24,082 nucleotides of DNA, taken from NCBI GenBank assembly GCA_033557675.1, contig JAWQRM010000326.1, forward strand, positions 1 to 24,082. Reading direction: 5' to 3'. Below the pieces are notes generated by a model. That model had not been told where the DNA came from. It did no database searches and saw only the letters and a program-made list of their open reading frames with translations. Shown here piece by piece: positions 11,201 through 18,466 of the stretch (position 1 is the first letter of the stretch; each line of letters begins with the position of its first letter). Made by a program: the position numbers and the translations under genes. This DNA is from Coptodactyla brooksi (Eukaryota > Arthropoda > Insecta > Coleoptera > Scarabaeidae).

Positions 11201-12319
11201 TCCTGATTCGTGCAACGAAGATGGTTTAACCGCCCTTCACCAATGTTGCATCGATGACAATGAAGCAATGTTACTCTTACTGCTCGATTATGGAGCTAAT
11301 GTCAATGCAGTTGATAGTGAGAAATGGACACCTCTACATGCAGCAGCGACATGTGGTCACATCAAATTAGTTAGGTAAACCATAATTTCTTGGTTAATTA
11401 AGTTATTGATTTATACTATTTCATTTTTATATTTACAGGATACTGATTGTAAAAGGTGCAAATTTACTAGCCGTAAATGCGGACGGAAATATGCCATATG
11501 ATATCTGCGAGGATGAGGCATCTTTGGACTATATTGAGAGTGAAATGGCTAAACGGGGTGTGACGCAGCTTCTCATAGACCAGACAAGGGCGGACACAGA
11601 AATGCAAATGCTGAATGATCTGCAAACTACAGCAATGGCAGGAGGAGATCTAGAAACATATGACAAACAGGGAGCTACACCCGTAAGTCTTAAACAATAA
11701 AATATAAATTCATATGTCTGACCCAATTTAAATACTTTTTAGCTTCATGTGGCGGCTGCTAATGGGTACATCTCTGTTGTGGAATTTCTATTAGACCACA
11801 ATGTCCACACGGATGTCAAAGATAAGGACGAATGGCAACCTGCACATGCAGCAGCTTGTTGGGGTCATGTAAGTCAAGTTTTGTTTTAAACTTTCTTAAT
11901 GGTTAAAAATGCACAATCTTACAAATAACATTTCTTCCAGTTGGATGTCCTTGAATTACTAGTACAAGCAGGAGCAGATCTGAATGCAAAAAATAAACAT
12001 GATGAAACACCAGCAGGTAGTGGCTTTGTTTTACCTTACGAGATGAAATGTTCCAGTTTTTGTTTTATGACATATCTCTTTTATACCTTTATTTGTTATA
12101 GATATTTGTGAAGATCCGGAAATAAAAGAGAGAATAATGCAATTACGGACAGAACAGGAAACTCGACGGCAGGCAGAAGCACAACGGAAGCGAGTTAGGA
12201 GAAGCCAAAGCAATACTAGGGCACAGTCTGTAAGGCGAACGTCAGTTCGAGATAAAGGACTTACGCAAAGGCGGGATGCTGTTGAGGAAGCCAGGCTTCG
12301 GATGCAAGCAGAAAACAAG
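2034..12319 (+). CDS. PP1 regulatory subunit, ankyrin repeat (PPP1R16A / MYPT-75D-like), six exons, C-terminus missing
   Basis: The protein would target the catalytic subunit of protein phosphatase 1 to its substrates, as the MYPT family does; members of the PPP1R16/MYPT-75D branch usually carry a C-terminal prenylation box and act at membranes. Six exons join in frame to 365 codons. In order they give a basic helical N-terminus, an RVxF-like PP1-binding motif (RIFF, near residue 57), the stretch VILLEAAARND, ankyrin repeats (GLTALHQCCIDD, WTPLHAAATCGH, TPLHVAAANGY, WQPAHAAACWGH), a DICEDPEIKERI segment and an arginine-rich tail with RRTS, a possible basophilic-kinase site. The start is ATG 2034; an in-frame GTG at 2025 is not needed. 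Human PPP1R16A is about 530 residues, so roughly the last third is absent, including any CaaX box. Family identity is very likely; the exact orthologue name is inferred. Confidence 0.93.
2520..4136 (-). pseudogene. piggyBac transposase copy A, degraded
   Basis: On the - strand ATG at 4136 opens MARRFLSDEEIAETDAN, an acidic piggyBac N-terminus. Further on come LLLLAGDYKLRDESTKSLWD (around 3640), DAETDTPIF, TVDE followed by a stop and GFRGRCPFKQYIPNKPAKYG (around 3370-3440), DSGSSYVMKAPVYRG, VTCDNFFTFKKL (around 3195-3215), WTEINPDRNKN and RRLFLEELGKLMVTP-like sequence (2800-2880; KRLFLEELGKLMVTP here), then a cysteine-rich domain with TCCKCNKYLCKVH. The first catalytic Asp (TVDE) and the DNFF Asp are visible. 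Several stops and frame changes make it non-functional. Known piggyBac transposases are 550-600 residues, consistent with this span. Confidence 0.85.
4012..4048. repeat. Perfect 37-bp palindrome in the piggyBac N-terminus
   Basis: Two exact 18-bp arms (4012-4029 and 4031-4048) surround a single G at 4030. It interrupts the acidic N-terminal coding region of copy A and introduces stops on the - strand. It looks like a local inverted duplication. Confidence 0.9.
4550..5225 (+). pseudogene. piggyBac transposase copy B, C-terminal fragment
   Basis: On the + strand the fragment begins near NVTCDNFFTSKNY (about 4571-4610). It continues with DYNSTKGALDAL and AAYTCKRKTN (4730-4800), a frameshifted WxxINQDWNKNVLHKR region and KRARCNICPSKYDNKTG with TCCECNKYL (about 5090-5165), and finishes with CNKYCKVHEVYYWHEC after a 16-bp duplication. 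It is the inverted partner of copy A. The N-terminal half is absent. Confidence 0.8.
5153..5184 (+). repeat. 16-bp tandem duplication in the cysteine-rich domain
   Basis: TGTAATAAATAC occurs at 5153 and again at 5169. The 16-bp period shifts the frame and splits the C-x-C-N-K-Y-x-C-K-V-H domain of copy B. Copy A has a single unit. Confidence 0.8.
6015..6160 (-). pseudogene. LINE ORF2 C-terminal fragment
   Basis: The - strand reads DHVDRMGEEYLKIVINKRMQ, then MRNGRPITR, a stop where Trp is usual, and EDAVDNNSQEIDR. This matches the 'GHV-RM ... GRP--RW-D-V' tail common at the end of insect non-LTR reverse transcriptase ORFs. No 3' end or poly(A) was defined. Confidence 0.6.
6872..6960 (+). repeat. 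Hammerhead-like motif unit, probably from a Penelope-like element
   Basis: CTGATGA (6883-6889) and GAAAC (6906-6910) flank a hairpin (CGAC 6893-6896 with GTCG 6900-6903, ATA loop). Outer arms CTTGgTCGC (6872-6880) and GCGACAAG (6913-6920) pair with one bulge. This is the layout of a hammerhead ribozyme core, and such cores are known in the pseudo-LTRs of Penelope-like elements. The UH cleavage step before stem I is not obvious here, so this copy may be inactive. The following TTTCTCGGTTTTGGTGTGG is repeated near 19966-20004 on the other strand. Confidence 0.4.
8280..8640 (-). other. Possible LINE debris
   Basis: The - strand has discontinuous LINE-like wording (KPFNGKVMQELMLIF then VLYARDN) without a diagnostic motif. 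The rest of about 6960-8690 shows only AT-rich sequence and a small hairpin (AGAAGAGTAAG arms near 8215-8245). Confidence 0.2.
9029..9905 (-). pseudogene. Penelope-like reverse transcriptase / GIY-YIG fragment (copy 1)
   Basis: On the - strand from right to left: YLEELLNIKKNYF and CIDQNYFQF (about 9830-9905), TPMGNCLLPFIADFFMSKFE (about 9672-9735), HRYVDDIFTVFDTKRANSDF (around 9580-9636; catalytic YVDD at 9616-9627), FLDTLVIRSNSRLEFDVYRK (around 9450-9510), then a gap where the thumb should be. It continues with GIKLVFWCNNALQTLLGNP and SCMDCEKKHNGQIRRSLQI (about 9170-9230), the Cys-rich lead-in to a GIY-YIG endonuclease, and IENVRLLKNVFNN. In this class the reverse transcriptase primes on target DNA. 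Stops and frameshifts make it a fossil. Confidence 0.82.
9753..9814. repeat. 47-bp-period direct repeat inside the Penelope-like RT
   Basis: ATGTCCTCTGAATTG occurs at 9753-9767 and at 9800-9814, separated by GTAATTGTAATTAGT-type repeats. The insertion splits the QNYFQFRG / TPMGN region of the reverse transcriptase. Confidence 0.75.
10395..10545 (-). pseudogene. LINE reverse transcriptase fragment (N-terminal RT box)
   Basis: The - strand reads RGEINKGQEIKLGKVSGRDN, then IYKELIEAMKQAL. This resembles the 'I--LK-GKA-G-D-I--ELIKA' box at the start of insect LINE reverse transcriptases. It is short and flanked by stops. Confidence 0.5.
10657..10864. mobile_element. Hairpin MITE with ACAGGTGTCCCA ends
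   Basis: The element is almost entirely an inverted repeat: arms of about 85 bp with only a few mismatches, starting TATACAGGTGTCCCAGG and ending in its complement. The centre is about 35 bp. Flanking TA suggests a TA target duplication of a Tc1/mariner-type system. Open frames across it are shadows. Confidence 0.8.
11173..11374 (+). CDS. MYPT-like exon 2 (first ankyrin repeats)
   Basis: The acceptor is the AG at 11171-11172. The first two bases complete the split valine codon and the exon then reads RTLLERGVNPDSCNEDGLTA and on through ALHQCCIDD. It ends inside an arginine codon (AG, phase 2) at 11374 before GTAAAC. The repeats HQCCIDD and HAAATCGH are close to vertebrate PPP1R16A. Confidence 0.94.
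11439..11682 (+). CDS. MYPT-like exon 3
   Basis: Acceptor TTTACAG ends at 11438. The exon completes the split arginine codon and reads ILIVKGANLLAVNADG, then MPYDICEDEASLDYIESEMA, as in PPP1R16A (MPYDLCDDE there). It ends with ACACCC at 11682 before a strong donor GTAAGT, phase 0. Confidence 0.94.
11743..11868 (+). CDS. MYPT-like exon 4 (ankyrin repeats)
   Basis: 42 codons exactly, from LHVAAANGYISVVEFLLDH to WQPAHAAACWGH. Acceptor AG is at 11741-11742 and donor GTAAGT follows 11868. The short flanking introns (60 and 72 bp) contrast with the 8.9-kb first intron. Confidence 0.94.
11941..12016 (+). CDS. MYPT-like exon 5 (last ankyrin repeat)
   Basis: Acceptor TTCTTCCAG ends at 11940. The exon reads LDVLELLVQAGADLNAKNK, then HDETPA, and leaves one base (phase 1) before donor GTAGTG. 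Confidence 0.93.
12102..12319 (+). CDS. MYPT-like exon 6 (arginine-rich segment)
   Basis: Acceptor TTATAG ends at 12101. The split codon becomes Asp, giving DICEDPEIKERIMQLRTEQ, then a coiled-coil-like arginine/glutamine-rich stretch and SVRRTSVRDKGLTQRRD, comparable to the RRVSLTQRTD segment of PPP1R16A. It ends AACAAG at 12319 before GTGAAA, phase 0. I found no convincing following exon in the remaining 11.7 kb. Confidence 0.88.
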
Positions 12320-12770
12320 GTGAAATGTCTTTGAAATTAAGCAATTATAAAGAGGAAATTATAAATTAAATATGCAAACTACTGAAAAGCTGGCAGAACA
12401 CAAGGGGCGTTTTTAGGCTTATTTGCAACATTTGACAGTTCAATGCGATTTCCTTTTTAAGATCAAACATGGCCTTCTTACTATTTTTCAAACCAACAAC
12501 AGTTTTTGTTTCTTCGAGCATTGTCGCTTTGTTTTCTATTGTAATCTACTGATTACACAAGTAGAAATAATTACCACCTGCATACTAGTGTGGAACTATA
12601 AAAAAAAAAACTTTATTTTACAAAATTTGCGCTTGCACATCTCAATTATTCCTGTCCTGGTAGTACCATAAAAACAATCGAACTGATACTCAAAACTATT
12701 AATTTGTTAAAAAGATTAGCATGTCAAAAACTATTTAATCCCTTTTTAAAACAGAGTAATTATAGACATT
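12320..12770 (+). other. Start of intron 6, no recognised element
   Basis: AT-rich sequence follows the exon 6 donor. No similarity is recognised until the piggyBac end at 12771. The intron has no acceptor that yields a plausible continuation of the protein within the window. Confidence 0.5.
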
Positions 12771-14743
12771 TTAAGCCTTTTACGCTCTACCTTAAAAAGG
12801 ACGCCTACAAATCTTGCTCTAAATTTTTGTGTAATGTGAAGATATTGTGTCTTATGTGAAGTGATTTAGAGTCATAGTAATTCCAAAGTGTAAGCATAAT
12901 TTCAACAACTGCTTTTAATTTGACTAAAATTTATTTCAATGATTTTTTTGAACAGATTGTGAACTTCACAATAGAAACAAAAATCCTGGAAACTAAGGTG
13001 ACAGTGGGCACATAAGAAGTAGCAAATTTCATTTGTTAGCTGCGGATTAGATTCTAAGAAACAGTGATTAGTGAATAGCGTTATTGAAATATATGTTTAG
13101 TGTCCAAAATTTCGTGGACTCGAGGAAGCCCTTCAAGGCTTAATTAGAGAAGAAGACTCCGACGTTAATGTGGATTTAGTGGCACTTCCTTCAGAACTAA
13201 GCATACTCACCGATGAAGAAGAAGGCAAAGAAGACAAATATTCTGACCAACGATATGCCGAAAGATACATTATGTCATGTAGAGGATTTCATCGGTAGAG
13301 ATGAGGAGGAATGAGACAGCAGAGACTCTAGTGTTTCTGGAAACAATAATGCACAAACATGGTGCGAAAACTTGATTGCTGCTCTCCAAGACAAAATCCT
13401 GTCAACATTTTTTAAAGATTTTTTGATAGGGAAGTTGTGGATGTGACTGTTCATCAGTTGAAAACATTCTTTGGTATTCTTCTTTTGACTGCCTATCATT
13501 TCTTGCCTAGAGAACATTTGTATTGGTCTTTGAATGATGACTAGCATACTTATCATCACTAATGTAATGACAAGGAAATTTAGAAATTTTTGCATTTCTG
13601 CAATAATGCTGTCACTGCTGGGACTTTTGATAACATGTTCAAAGTGCGTTCCCTCGCCGATATACTCATGAACAAATTTATGCAATGGGGCGTATTTCAT
13701 GTGAATCTGTCAATAGATAAATCAACAGTGAAGTACTTTGGTCGTAATCCATTGCAACAATTCATTCGAGGTAAGCCAGTACATTTTGACTATAAAATCT
13801 GGTTACTAGTGCTGATGGCTACTGTTATACATTTGATAATTACTGTGGCGAGTCCCAATATAGTGGCAGCCATAGTGAGCCATTGGGGACAAGGGTAGTG
13901 AACTATATCCCTTATTCCATACTTTGACAATTACTTTACAAGCTATATATCGCTACAAGATTTATGAGAATCTGCATGCTGTACCACTGGTACTGTTATC
14001 GAACAAAAAGCTAACAAATGCTCTCTGATTCCTCCAAAGAAAACAAAGAAAAAAAATCTTCAGAGTATGATTACGGATTTGATGTGATCAACCAAATACT
14101 GTTTGTTCGATGACTGGACAACATGATAGGCTCCAATTAGGAGGCAAAACCAAGCAATGGAGCTCCATGACAAAACAGAAGGTGGACGTAAATATACCGC
14201 ACGTATTTCAAAACTATAACGAGGGTATGGGCAGAGTTGATAGAGTTCACGGTGCTGTTCTTGGCAAAAAGGGATGGTGGGTGTGGTTTACCTACATGCT
14301 TGACATGGTAGTTGGTAACGCTTGGTGTCTACACATTCTGTGCATTATGGACCAGCTGTAGTTTCTATGCAACATTGCTCTTCATTATTTGCGACAAGAT
14401 ATTGCTCAACGTTTGCACCCAACAGTCAGTTTGATGTCAAGTCTACAGTATGATGGCTCTGGTCACTTTCCACAGAAGTTGTTAATACATGAGATGTACA
14501 GTTTGTCATAGTAAAGCACAATGGCAATGTAAAAAATATACAAAAACGTACATTGAAGAAGCAAGTTATGAAGAATTTCATACCCTATGAGCCCAGTGTC
14601 ACTATTTGACGACTTTTTTTCATATATATCAATAATAAAAATCTGTTTTTATGTGTTTTATTCAATGTAACTATTCTCCACATAATAATAAAGCTTGTTC
14701 TACTTTTCCACTGATACTTTTTTCTTGGGCGCAAAAGGGTTAA
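12771..14743 (+). mobile_element. PGBD2/3-type piggyBac element, TTAA to TTAA, degraded
   Basis: Left end TTAAGCCTTTTACGCTC (12771-) mirrors the right end, which reads TTAACCCTTTTGCGCCC on the - strand (to 14743); 14 of 17 positions agree. The 1.97-kb length is normal for piggyBac. The transposase inside is broken by stops and frameshifts. Confidence 0.82.
13115..14600 (+). pseudogene. PGBD2/3-like piggyBac transposase, degraded
   Basis: Recognisable blocks across several frames: EALQGLIREEDSDVNVDLVA and LPSELSILTDEEE (13125-13225), an acidic N-terminus; VHQLKTFFGILLLTAYHFLP (13450-13510); FDNMFKVRSLADILMNKFMQ and LSIDKSTVKYFGRNPLQQFI (13626-13770), where the first catalytic Asp is at 13716 but the following Glu is Lys; GSHSEPLGTRVVN after a frameshift; FDNYFTSYISLQDL (13923-13965) with the second Asp at 13926; NYNEGMGRVDRVHG (14214-14255) with the third Asp at 14239; GWWVWFTYMLDMVVGNAW; and a C-terminal zinc-ribbon remnant (CTVCHSKAQWQCKKY, last Cys lost). 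Confidence 0.85.
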
Positions 14744-14753
14744 TGCATAATTG

Positions 14754-14852
14754 GAGATAAACAAGCACTTTTTAAACTTCCTTTAAGTGCTGCATCATTT
14801 AATACCCTAAATTTTGGGTCTTAAATGCAGCACTTTAAGATGTTTATTTCTC
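14754..14852. repeat. Hairpin repeat beside the PGBD-type element
   Basis: CTTTAAGTGCTGCATCATTT (14781-14800) pairs with AAATGCAGCACTTTAAG (14823-14839) around an AATACCCTAAATTTTGGGTC centre. Outer GAGATAAACA pairs with TGTTTATTTCTC. It could be a small MITE inserted next to the piggyBac end, which stops 10 bp to the left. Confidence 0.55.
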
Positions 14853-14950
14853 ATATATTTCCAGTTACGTAGACTATGTCTTGCAAATCAGCCATTTTTG
14901 AGATATTTGCTATTAACTAATCTAACCAGCAGCCACTCCTACTTATTATA

Positions 14951-16003
14951 AGGCTTCCAGAAGTACCGGACCTGACGTATAGCGTATAGATGGTGGTTAT
15001 TGTATAAAAAAAATGACTGGTAGAAAGTACCAGCCTTATAAAGCCTAAGTTTGACGACACTACGTTGTTTAGTATTTGTTTGGCAACCATTAATACTGAA
15101 TGCTCTCAGTTAATATGTAAACATAGAAAAAATTAGTTATCATTATGTGTTACAATACTTCTATATGAAATGGTCTCAGCCCAACCAACATCAAAGCAGA
15201 GCTAGATTCCACTTTGGGGGAGTCTGGTCAACATTGCAGTGGTTGACCAAATGAGGTGACCACATCAGAAATAATGAAGAAAATCCACAAAACGGTACTG
15301 GATGGCCATCGACTGAAAGTGCGCGAGATAGCAGACATGAAATAGCTGTGTGCAAGATGGGTGCCGCGATTACTCAAGATTAAACAAAAACAGCATCATG
15401 AGGATGTTTCAATTGAGTGTTTGGTAAAGTTTCACAGCAATAAAGTTTTTGCATCGATTGAATCGAAGGAACAGTCAAAACAATGGACTGAAGGAGGGGA
15501 AGCGGCTCCAAAGAAGGTAAACACAGTTTCATCTGCAGGCAAGGTCGTAGCGTCAGTTTTCTGGGATGCGCGTGGGACAACATTCCTTGATTATCTTCAA
15601 AACGGAAACACAATCAACGGCGAGTATTATACGAACTTATTGCAGCGTTTGAATGATGAAATCAAGAAAAATTGCCGCACTTGGTGAAAAAGAAAGTTTT
15701 GTTTCATTAAGACATTGCACCAGTTCAGACATCTGTTATCCCGATGAACAATCAGAGTTAAAGTTCGAAATGCTGCCTCACGTACCCTGTTCGCCCGATT
15801 TAGTCCCCTCAGATTATTTTTTGTGAAGAGGTGAAGTCTGCGGTACATGGCTATTTTAAGGAGTTCGACGATTTTCACTATAAACAGGCTATTGAAGCTA
15901 TTGAATATTTCTGGGAAAATATTGTCTCCAGTTTTAGAGCTAAATAATTTTAAATTTTTTATTGCTAATAAAGTTTCTTTGTGTATTTTTATGGAAGTTT
16001 CCT
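14951..16003 (+). mobile_element. Mariner element, internally deleted
   Basis: The transposase remnant is flanked on the left by AGGCTTCCAGAAGTAC (14951-) and on the right by a weakly complementary ATGGAAGTTT (about 15992-16001), taken as decayed terminal repeats. An AATAAAG signal lies near 15968. The edges are approximate. The 170-codon open frame on the opposite strand is mostly antisense to this element. Confidence 0.6.
15181..15950 (+). pseudogene. Mariner transposase, irritans-like, deletion derivative
   Basis: From 15181 a single frame reads PTNIKAELDSTLGES, NEVTTSEIMKKIHKTVLDGH, LKVREIADM, LCARWVPRLLKIKQKQ, EDVSIECLVKFHSNK, ESKEQSKQW, SAGKVVASVFWDARGTTFLD and INGEYYTNLLQRLNDEIKKN before a frameshift near 15680. 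It then continues in other frames with VKKKVLFH-stop-D (second catalytic Asp), PCSPDLVPSDYFL (third Asp) and FKEFDDFHYKQAIEAIEYFW. Compared with the usual family layout three blocks are missing, including the one with the first catalytic Asp (MDETW). It is inactive. Confidence 0.85.
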
Positions 16004-16219
16004 CTTTGCTCTTTTGATCATCGTGATCAACGTCAGATCCTTCCAATTGTACGTTATTAACTTCTGTAATGCTATCATAATTTAAGTTAAGAGGGTCTTC
16101 AGTATTCAAATCTTTGCATTTGTTGGATACTTTTTCCATTCAATCTTACCCCTATTATTTTACCTGTCTCTGCTGCTATTACTTTAGTTTTTTGATGGTT
16201 CTTCACGTTTGCCGTTCAT
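16003..16219 (-). other. Open - strand stretch of unknown origin
   Basis: From ATG 16139 the - strand reads MEKVSNKCKDLNTEDPLNLN and continues acidic for about 50 codons before running antisense through the mariner. The first 50 codons match nothing I recognise. They may belong to the LINE debris to the right. Confidence 0.2.
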
Positions 16220-16560
16220 GATTCTTCATTCCAAACACATAGATTTTGTTGCAATATTTCCTGTTTTCCAAATGGCTAGGTCATCCTTAAATAAATACTC
16301 TCCTATGGTGGCATTTCTTAGATTTAAGTATTCCACGCCTGCTTTCTTTACTTAACCTTAGCTTTATTCTAAACTTAACTAACTATGCTGCTTCATCTAA
16401 CTGAATTTTAAATGTTTGAATCTGACAAATAATTTCCCATTTTAAAGATAATTTTTGCTGGTATTACAAATTTTCTATGTTGCTTTATAGTTGGTTACCC
16501 ACATATTTTTTCATATACTTTCTCCAAGGCCATAAAACACCTGTTGATCCATTAAACTGC
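16220..16560 (-). pseudogene. LINE reverse transcriptase remnant (palm)
   Basis: On the - strand: LEKVYEKIC, then HRKFVIPAKIIFKMGNYLSD (about 16420-16490), comparable to the 'FGIP-KLI-L' segment, and GEYLFKDDLAIWKTGN (about 16265-16310), comparable to the YLFADDLAI catalytic box with A changed to K. The blocks are in different frames. Confidence 0.5.
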
Positions 16561-16609
16561 AAGACCTTTTTAATAATCTGCAGAATAATTAATGAGTAAA
16601 AATTATCTT

Positions 16610-17462
16610 TTTTTTTTATTTTATTAATGAGTGGTCTGAGAATGCTTTTTACGCACCACCCAGGGCCCTGTCCCTGGAGTGTCGGACTCGCCTATACTGA
16701 ATAGGCCATCAGGCATTACTTCAGGATGGCGCCACTTCATCAGGTTTCTTTAAGGGACTGTCCTTTCTGTTCTACAGGGCAGAAGGGTCATTTCTTTCTG
16801 GCTTTTGGAAGGGTCTCCCCGAAGGCTGTACATCGTCTCGATCCGATCAAGTGTTTCCTGCAATCGGGATTATTCGTACAGCACAAAAAGCACAAAGGCT
16901 CGGCAGTTTTGCATTCCTTCAGTTTGTGCCCCACACCGCCGCAGAAGTAATATAACTTGCTCCGATCCGGGCCCTTGCATGAAGTACTATAATGTCCATA
17001 GTCAAGACAGCGGTAACATCGCCTGATCTCCGTTCCTTGTCTGATCCTGCAACTAACAAAGCCAACCAATAATCGACCAGGTTGAAGGAGTTGCTCGGCT
17101 GCCGTCACCTCTATCTTGACTATGACCAAGCGCTGCTTTCTTACGTTTGGCCTGGTCATTTTGACTTCTATTTTCCCTCTATACCTTGGTATGGTCCTCT
17201 TTAGGGCCTCCTCAACCTCCATCACTGTTGTGCAGCAATCACAGGCCCTTATCTCCAGAGTGGCTCTGGGAATCAGTTCCCTTATGCTGCTTGAATTACC
17301 TACTGCTTCCTTCAGGGCATCGGCAAAAGAAGTCCTGATTTCTGCAAAGGTTTTCCTTAATTCCAGGAGAACTCCTCCTGTTCTTGTCTGCCGGACCGGC
17401 TTCAGATTTACTCCAGCTGCACTGGTATCGATGTGCTGGTGGATGGCAAATTGCAGAAAATC
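16610..17462 (-). mobile_element. R1-type LINE copy with ORF1 and 3' tail but no ORF2
   Basis: The - strand holds the C-terminal two thirds of ORF1 (17462-16788), a short downstream segment (CGAGTCCGACACTCCAGGGA at about 16692-16673, CCTGGGTGGTGC, CATTCTCAGACCACTCATT) and an AATAAAATAAAAAAAAAA tail at about 16608-16625. No reverse transcriptase lies between ORF1 and the tail. The right edge is the truncation point next to the pogo-like remnant. Confidence 0.7.
16788..17462 (-). CDS. LINE ORF1 (gag-like, zinc knuckles), 5'-truncated
   Basis: ORF1 proteins of R1-type LINEs bind element RNA and help form the retrotransposition particle. From about TSAAGVNLKPVRQTRTGGVL the frame is uninterrupted to LPKARKK and the stop at 16788. 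It carries a helical region (FAEIRTSFADALKEAVG) and ATLEIRACDCCTTVMEVEEA, a typical ORF1 fold segment. Knuckle one is CYRCLDYGHYSTSC (C-x2-C-x4-H-x4-C), knuckle two is YYFCGGVGHKLKEC with its first Cys replaced by Tyr, and a third Cys-rich block is CFLCCTNNPDC. The open frame extends 60 codons further upstream (to 17642), but those codons are antisense to the neighbouring pogo-like sequence. It is the longest intact element frame in the window, about 225 codons. Confidence 0.8.
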   Translation of the reverse strand, partial: DFLQFAIHQHIDTSAAGVNLKPVRQTRTGGVLLELRKTFAEIRTSFADALKEAVGNSSSIRELIPRATLEIRACDCCTTVMEVEEALKRTIPRYRGKIEVKMTRPNVRKQRLVIVKIEVTAAEQLLQPGRLLVGFVSCRIRQGTEIRRCYRCLDYGHYSTSCKGPDRSKLYYFCGGVGHKLKECKTAEPLCFLCCTNNPDCRKHLIGSRRCTAFGETLPKARKK

Positions 17463-17884
17463 GCAAGCAATTTCATAAATGAAATAAAACCTTATATATA
17501 GAAAACGTGTATAATGCAGATGAAAGTGGGTTTCAATTAGAGTTACATACAATACGTACGCTAGCACCGCAAGGTAGTGAGCATGTTGAATCTGCTGTGC
17601 AATCTGTGCCATTAACAGTTCACAGCTACACCATATTACCATTGATTTCTGCTTCAGGTAAACCTATGTTTCCTCTACATACTGTTTTAAAAGAAGTATT
17701 GGGCAGCTTTGAATCCCGCGTTCGAAAATTTTTATTTCATTCCCGAACGTAGTGGTTAAAGCATCGTCATCTGAAAAATTAACCTCCGAGTTATTCGCAA
17801 ATTGGTTTAATGATGTATTTGTATCAAGTGCAGGTCGTAGAAGTGTTTTATTGTTAGATTCGTTGACTGGCCATTACCCTGCTA

Positions 17885-18466
17885 CAGTCGAGTCGCGATA
17901 ACTCGAACCCTCATAAGTTGAATATTCGTTTATCTCGAAGTTTTCATTAAGTCCCAAAACAATTTAATGCTTTTCAATGCAAAGTTATCTCCATATCTCG
18001 AAGTGACACATTTTAAGTCGAAGTTATCGATCGCATTCCGGTTTTTCAGATGGGAAAAACCCGCTTGCATTGTCTCTCTCCCAGCCCGCGGGCGCGGAAA
18101 CCGCGCCTCTTCCCTCGCGGACTGATTGTGATTGGTGAGTGGGGGGAACTATACCACACGTGCATAAAGTGCTTAGCCATTCTATTCCACATTTGATGTG
18201 AGTTTGTGGTGTTGGTTTACGTCCGCTTTGAGTAATGTTAGAATGGAAGTTAAATATGCTTAGTTTGACCCAAAAAGCTAAACTAATCAATAAAATTGAA
18301 CGGAATCCGCAATGTAAGAAGAAAGACGTTGCCTTAAAGTACTATATCGATCATACACTATTTTTAATAACGAAAGTTCTGCTTGGGAAGGGAGAAGGGG
18401 GCGACTTCCGATAACTCGAAGGTATTTAGCCGGTCCCTTCAACTTCGAGTTATCGCGACGCGACTG
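17885..18466. mobile_element. Tigger-like non-autonomous element, TA-flanked
   Basis: The ends CAGTCGAGTCGCGATAAC and, inverted, CAGTCGCGTCGCGATAAC begin inverted repeats of 23 bp with one mismatch. TA flanks both sides (17883-17884, 18467-18468). Inside are several copies of a TCGAAGT/TAACTCGAA motif near both ends, a GC-rich middle (about 18080-18150) and a short frame from the N-terminal DNA-binding region of a Tigger transposase. The catalytic part is deleted. Confidence 0.88.
18235..18414 (+). CDS. Truncated CENP-B-type HTH N-terminus of a Tigger transposase
   Basis: ATG 18235 (or the in-frame ATG 18256) opens a 59-codon frame containing LSLTQKAKLINKIERNPQCK and KKDVALKYYID, the first helix-turn-helix of CENP-B/Tigger DNA-binding domains. 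The reading then leaves the family (LFLITKVLLGKGEGGD) and stops at 18414, inside the terminal repeat. If expressed it would be a DNA-binding fragment with no catalytic domain. Expression is not shown. Confidence 0.55.
   Translation: MLEWKLNMLSLTQKAKLINKIERNPQCKKKDVALKYYIDHTLFLITKVLLGKGEGGDFR

Noticed and set aside
11529..12318. - strand frames over exons 3 and 6
   Set aside because: They are shadows of well-supported ankyrin and arginine-rich exons.
13275..13700. 141-codon - strand frame
   Set aside because: It is antisense to the PGBD-type transposase (GILLLTAYHFLP, FDNMFKVRSL) and shows no family features.
15627..16139. 170-codon - strand frame starting MEKVSNKCKD
   Set aside because: From about residue 50 onward it is the exact antisense of the mariner remnant; only the first part remains as an unknown stretch.
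17116..17478. 120-codon + strand frame
   Set aside because: It is antisense to the LINE ORF1, which has zinc knuckles; the + frame has no family features.
17463..17642. N-terminal 60 codons of the long - strand frame, with membrane-like residues
   Set aside because: They are antisense to the pogo-like DDE motif (NADESG), so the frame extension is accidental.
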